This document shows, in pieces, positions 60,425 through 64,000 of a stretch of 64,000 bases of DNA. Every line of letters begins with the position of its first letter. Within the stretch, counting starts at the first letter, position 1. The notes beneath the pieces were generated by a model. That model did not search any database. It was not told the origin of the DNA and saw nothing but the letters and a program-made list of their open reading frames with translations. This stretch comes from Steromphala cineraria. Its lineage: Eukaryota > Mollusca > Gastropoda > Trochida > Trochidae. The DNA is taken from positions 57,482,575 through 57,546,574 of the forward strand of contig OU744725.1 of the NCBI GenBank assembly GCA_916613615.1, written 5' to 3'. A program made the position numbers and the translations under genes.

Positions 60425-62449
60425 CTGAAAGGAAAATATTCAACTTGGTATTCATATTCTTGTAAGGCTCTGACAAACATTTGTCTTGCATGCACTAAAC
60501 ATATCCACCAATGAAAAGCAAAATATTAAGTTACTTAACAGCTGATGGCCAATCAAAGAGAATGTGACAACACAATGATATTGAAGGAGAATTGGGATTA
60601 TGTAAGTGCCTTTATTGGTACAAAGCAGATTGAACATAATTATAATGTTGCAATAGATATTTCTTGAAAATATTCTTTTATAAGGGACAGAAAGTAAGTG
60701 CTTCTGTTTCTGGATTATGCCAGCTGTTACTTCAAGATGTTGACAATGGAAAAAGAATTGTAATATGTTCCTGTTTTATATAATGAATTGTTTTAATATG
60801 TTACTTGTTTATGTTAATCTAACCTTTCAAAGAAATATTTTCGCAGTGATTTTAAGTTTTTGGGTTTGTCAACAATTTGCTGTTAAAAGGTAAATAATGA
60901 AAAAACCTGTCTCGCAACATTTTCACACGGATTGGGAGGGAAAGACATCTTCAACAATGGGCCATTTTCAGGCTTTTTAATTAGTTTCTTACCGTAATTT
61001 AAATGGGAAAGTGCCCTTATATCAATAATCAACTTCAAAATTCACATTTTTCAGCCAATGTGCAAAAGTGCCAATGGCTCCTAGAAGCCCTACCATAACT
61101 ATCCCTGCTTTCGCAAGTTAGACAAAAACATGTTTTGGGGCCTAATTGGAGGACCAAATTACTAATTTTAATACCAACAACTTTTTTGTCTGTTGCCAAA
61201 TGAACATTTAGAATATTCAGAATCTAAATGACTAATAGAAACAAACAAAGTTTTATTCAGTTCATCCAAAACTTCACCCAAATAAAGTATGTGCTCTTAT
61301 TATCTTTATTGAATTGTTGAAATCGAGAGGGTTGTATAAAGTTACCTTGGAGGCTTTCTTCTGGCCTTCCTTCTGCTTCTGTTTCTCTTTGTAGGCCCTG
61401 TCAAACAAATGAATGAATTAGATACAATTAGTGGTGTTCCGATTAATCGATTTGGTCGAGCATCGGTCGGTTGACCCATTTGACCACATAATCGATTACA
61501 ACTTTCTGTAATCGATTTAATCGATTACTGATAAAAATCAAGATATTTTTGCAGTAATTGTCAGTAATATTACTAAAAGAATGATTCTGATTGATTTCAT
61601 TACTAAAACATGTTATTTTTGTTTTCCAAATATAGGATCAAGTGAAAATGCAAGCAAGAAAGTAGAAAACTTATTTTTTAAACTTTTCTACCCTTATGAA
61701 GGAATCAATCTTAGACACCAAAATGCAACTACATGTAACCGATTATTAATCGATCATCGATTGGTTACCCCCAACTGATGATCGATTACAAAATTTCAAC
61801 CGATTCCCAACACTAGATACAATGTTAATTACACAACTGCTTTCAAATTGAAAGAAATATTGAATATTTACTATTATCATTGACATCTAAAACTCACTAA
61901 AACAGACTAATTGATATTACCACGTAGAATTTAAATCCCTTAAAGGGACATCAGCAGGACAAGAAATCTCACATTTGGTAAAAGAATGTTTAAAGTAAAA
62001 TAGTTTTCAAATTATGCTTTGGAGACTTTAAAGTCAGAAATTTGGCTGCTTTCGGTTCCAAATTTGTTATAGATGTGGAAGCCTGGAATTGTAAACCCTA
62101 ATATTCATGCTAATTTTGAAGAGTCTTAGTCAGTACTCCAGATAATTTATTGATATATTTGGGATTTTTCTCTTTATTTATTGTTTGAAAGTTGACCTCA
62201 CCTGATGGCCTGCTCCCTTTGAGCCTTCCTGACTTCAGGCTTCTGGTTTCTCTTGGCCATGATGTCGTTGAGAGTGGCGCCAGTGATGGCACGCTGGAAC
62301 TTGGTTGTCTTGCGTGTCCTCTTCTTGGAGACCTCCTCGGTCTGACCCTTCTTGTGCTTCCTCCTGTACAGCACTGTCCAGTTGATCTCACGGGGGTTCC
62401 GCTTCATCAGGTGGGAGCGTTCGCATTTCTTGCTGAGAAACTGGAACAC
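60341..62449 (-). CDS. RPL24: 60S ribosomal protein eL24, last three coding exons (5' part outside window)
   Basis: Three minus-strand exons, 62449-62202, 61397-61346 and 60424-60341, join in frame (phases 2 and 0) to 127 residues ending V-G-G-K-R. Residues such as [13 protein letters not shown] and the block [13 protein letters not shown] are diagnostic of animal eL24. The animal protein is about 157 residues, so roughly 27 N-terminal residues (including the zinc-ribbon-like start) are missing; the first exon here begins at an acceptor tattgcag|GTG, and I found no matching exon up to position 64000. eL24 is a component of the large cytosolic ribosomal subunit at the intersubunit bridge. Intron-containing and without lesions, so the functional gene and not a processed copy. 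Confidence 0.95.
61346..61397 (-). CDS. RPL24: RPL24 penultimate exon
   Basis: 52 nt between acceptor tttgacag|G and donor CCAAG|gtaac. It completes the split Arg codon and encodes the Lys/Gln-rich helix A-Y-K-E-K-Q-K-Q-K. Confidence 0.93.
61429..61815. mobile_element. hAT-type MITE in RPL24 intron, perfect 8-bp target duplication
   Basis: 387 bp flanked by gatacaat at 61421-61428 and 61816-61823. Ends TAGTGGTGTTCCGATTAATCG and an imperfect inverse (CGATTCCCAACACTA). Many TCGATTA/TAATCGA subterminal motifs, as in hAT elements. Inserted between the RPL24 internal and penultimate exons. Confidence 0.9.
62202..62449 (-). CDS. RPL24: RPL24 internal exon (core of protein)
   Basis: 248 nt, 82 codons plus 2 nt. 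Acceptor AG at 62451-62450, donor ATCAG|gtgagg at 62201. Encodes V-F-Q-F-L through E-Q-A-I, the conserved central part of eL24. Confidence 0.95.
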
Positions 62450-64000
62450 CTGCAATACAAAAGTGTATTAGTTAGTGCACACTATTACCTTTCAGTGAAC
62501 AAGAATAATCACGAAGCTGTATCATATCTGGTTCCTGATTCAAGAAAGTGAATAGTTAAAAAAGTTTGGAGCATATGCACGGCATATGAGTATCAGTATG
62601 AATGTACACGCTTATAGTCTTACACTCAGACTGTAGTTATTATCTTGATCTAACAAACCTCCATAAAGCAAGTCTAGATCTGCAGTGAACTACATTTCCA
62701 ATTCTCCGAGGCTCCTTTCTTATCTTTAATAAAATAGTTGTTTTTGAGAATTATAATTTTTCAGAGACTGAATATAAGTCTAACATGCTTACTGAAATTT
62801 TCAATTTTCAGAAACCTCCAAACAGAGGTATATCAAGTTGGAAAATGTAAGATGGCGATATGATTCAATACTTTTATCGCAAAAACTTTTTTCTAGTTGC
62901 AATACATAAATATCCAGATATAAACAACAAAATATTTTATTTCTACCAACATAACATTGTCTTCAAAAAGAATGTTTGTTTTGATTATCCGTGCACTTGT
63001 TTCCATCGACTGAGCGAGTTTTCATTCCAAATATCCCTCTAACCGTTTCGCCCGAAATCCGGGCGGAAAGTGCGTCAAAGAAATGTCATTCGCTTGATAA
63101 ACTCGATGAAGGCAGTAGCGGAATACGAGTTTATATTAGATGAACTAGACATTTGTCAGAAAATGATGCTGTGTCATGATAGCGATAATCAGACAGGGGA
63201 GATAACCAGGACAACTCTTCTCGCAGAGCTAAAAGTTGGTTAGAAATCGAGGTCAAAACAGGGGGGTGGTTTTACGTTTTTTCGTACCACAAAAAATCTA
63301 AATACTACAAAAGAAAATAGGATAACAAATCCAGACACACTTATTTTTAGATTTTCATTTATGTGACGTCAAATGTTGACTTTGTAAGGAGAAAAACTTC
63401 AGAAATGTAAAAAACGTATTTTCGCAAAGCGAACATGTCTACAAAAAAATTCATGATGTAGAATGATTATTCAGCTACAATTTGCACTATCTGTCGGATT
63501 TTTATCACAACGTACTCACATCAAATTAAATAAAAGAACGACCATACCGTCTCAGAGTAACTCCCACATGCAATCGCCCGCTTTCATTGGCTGTCACGAT
63601 AAAAGCGTGGGCTAAGATTGTGTTTGTAATCATCGTTTTTACGACAAAATATATGGTAAGGAACACCTTTCTCAAATCTAATGTGCTGTTTCTTGGGTAG
63701 ATAGACGGATCAAAACTTAAAATAAAGCTTTAATAGTTTTAACTTATAATTTACAACTACTCAGATATAGTAAAGGATGAGTAAAGATTTATGTAACCAA
63801 CATATGACACAATAACAAACTGTTTTAGAACTTTTTTCCCCAACAGTATTTGTTTTTTTAAGTGTACAAATGCGAATTTTAACTTGCTCCGTTTCATAAA
63901 TCACATACATTAAATTAAGTTAAATTCTTTTAAAAAATCTATTTTCTAGCCATTTTATATATATCTGAAATTTCTTATTTAATCCTTCAATATTTTATAC
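62450..64000. other. RPL24 intron, no further exon seen
   Basis: Searched on the minus strand for the eL24 N-terminal exon (Cys-containing start and G-H-G-R segment) without success; the intron seems to run past the window end. Confidence 0.6.

Overview
This is a eukaryotic, AT-rich, repeat-dense window. Genes have introns with GT/AG splice sites, one gene is a metazoan ribosomal protein, and another encodes an H-type lectin domain. Interspersed repeats with ~157-bp core repeats and ACGG-type microsatellite ends resemble the 'pearl' elements of bivalves. I infer a bivalve mollusc; species is not determinable from the sequence alone. All three host genes lie on the minus strand.

Layout. (1) 2.3-24.7 kb: a five-exon gene that I assembled from matching splice sites and intron phases (1-0-1-1). 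It encodes a 409-residue secreted protein: signal peptide, acidic/proline-rich linker, long coiled coil, C-terminal H-type lectin domain. Its introns hold many short DNA transposon derivatives, a ~2.2-kb minisatellite, a 184-bp hairpin and tandem copies of its own exon-2 splice acceptor. (2) 25-42 kb: no host gene seen; MITEs, tRNA-derived SINE pieces, a multimeric pearl/Helitron-like array (33.2-37.6 kb), a hAT-type MITE with perfect 8-bp duplication (39.99-40.44 kb) and a second pearl-like element (41.3-42.2 kb). (3) 42.65-46.21 kb: a DIRS-type tyrosine-recombinase retrotransposon on the minus strand with near-identical inverted terminal repeats, an internal complementary region, open RT/RNase H and recombinase frames, but no 5' part (gag-side region and N-terminal half of the RT). 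(4) 47.9-52.0 kb: one very large coding exon (1354 residues) for an unrecognised, probably nuclear protein with SUMO-interacting-like motifs, sumoylation-consensus repeats, KKKTPS repeats, a KEN box and a C-terminal coiled coil; a candidate 5' exon with a CRE-containing upstream region is at ~55.1 kb. (5) 60.3-62.4 kb: the last three coding exons of ribosomal protein eL24 (RPL24); its first exon(s) lie beyond the window.

The genes look unrelated in function. The main themes are the coiled-coil lectin and the diversity of well-preserved transposable elements: TTAA-flanked MITEs (7 copies), 9-bp-TSD MITEs (3 full copies), hAT MITEs (2), and the DIRS element. Coordinates of splice junctions are inferred by eye and need transcript data.
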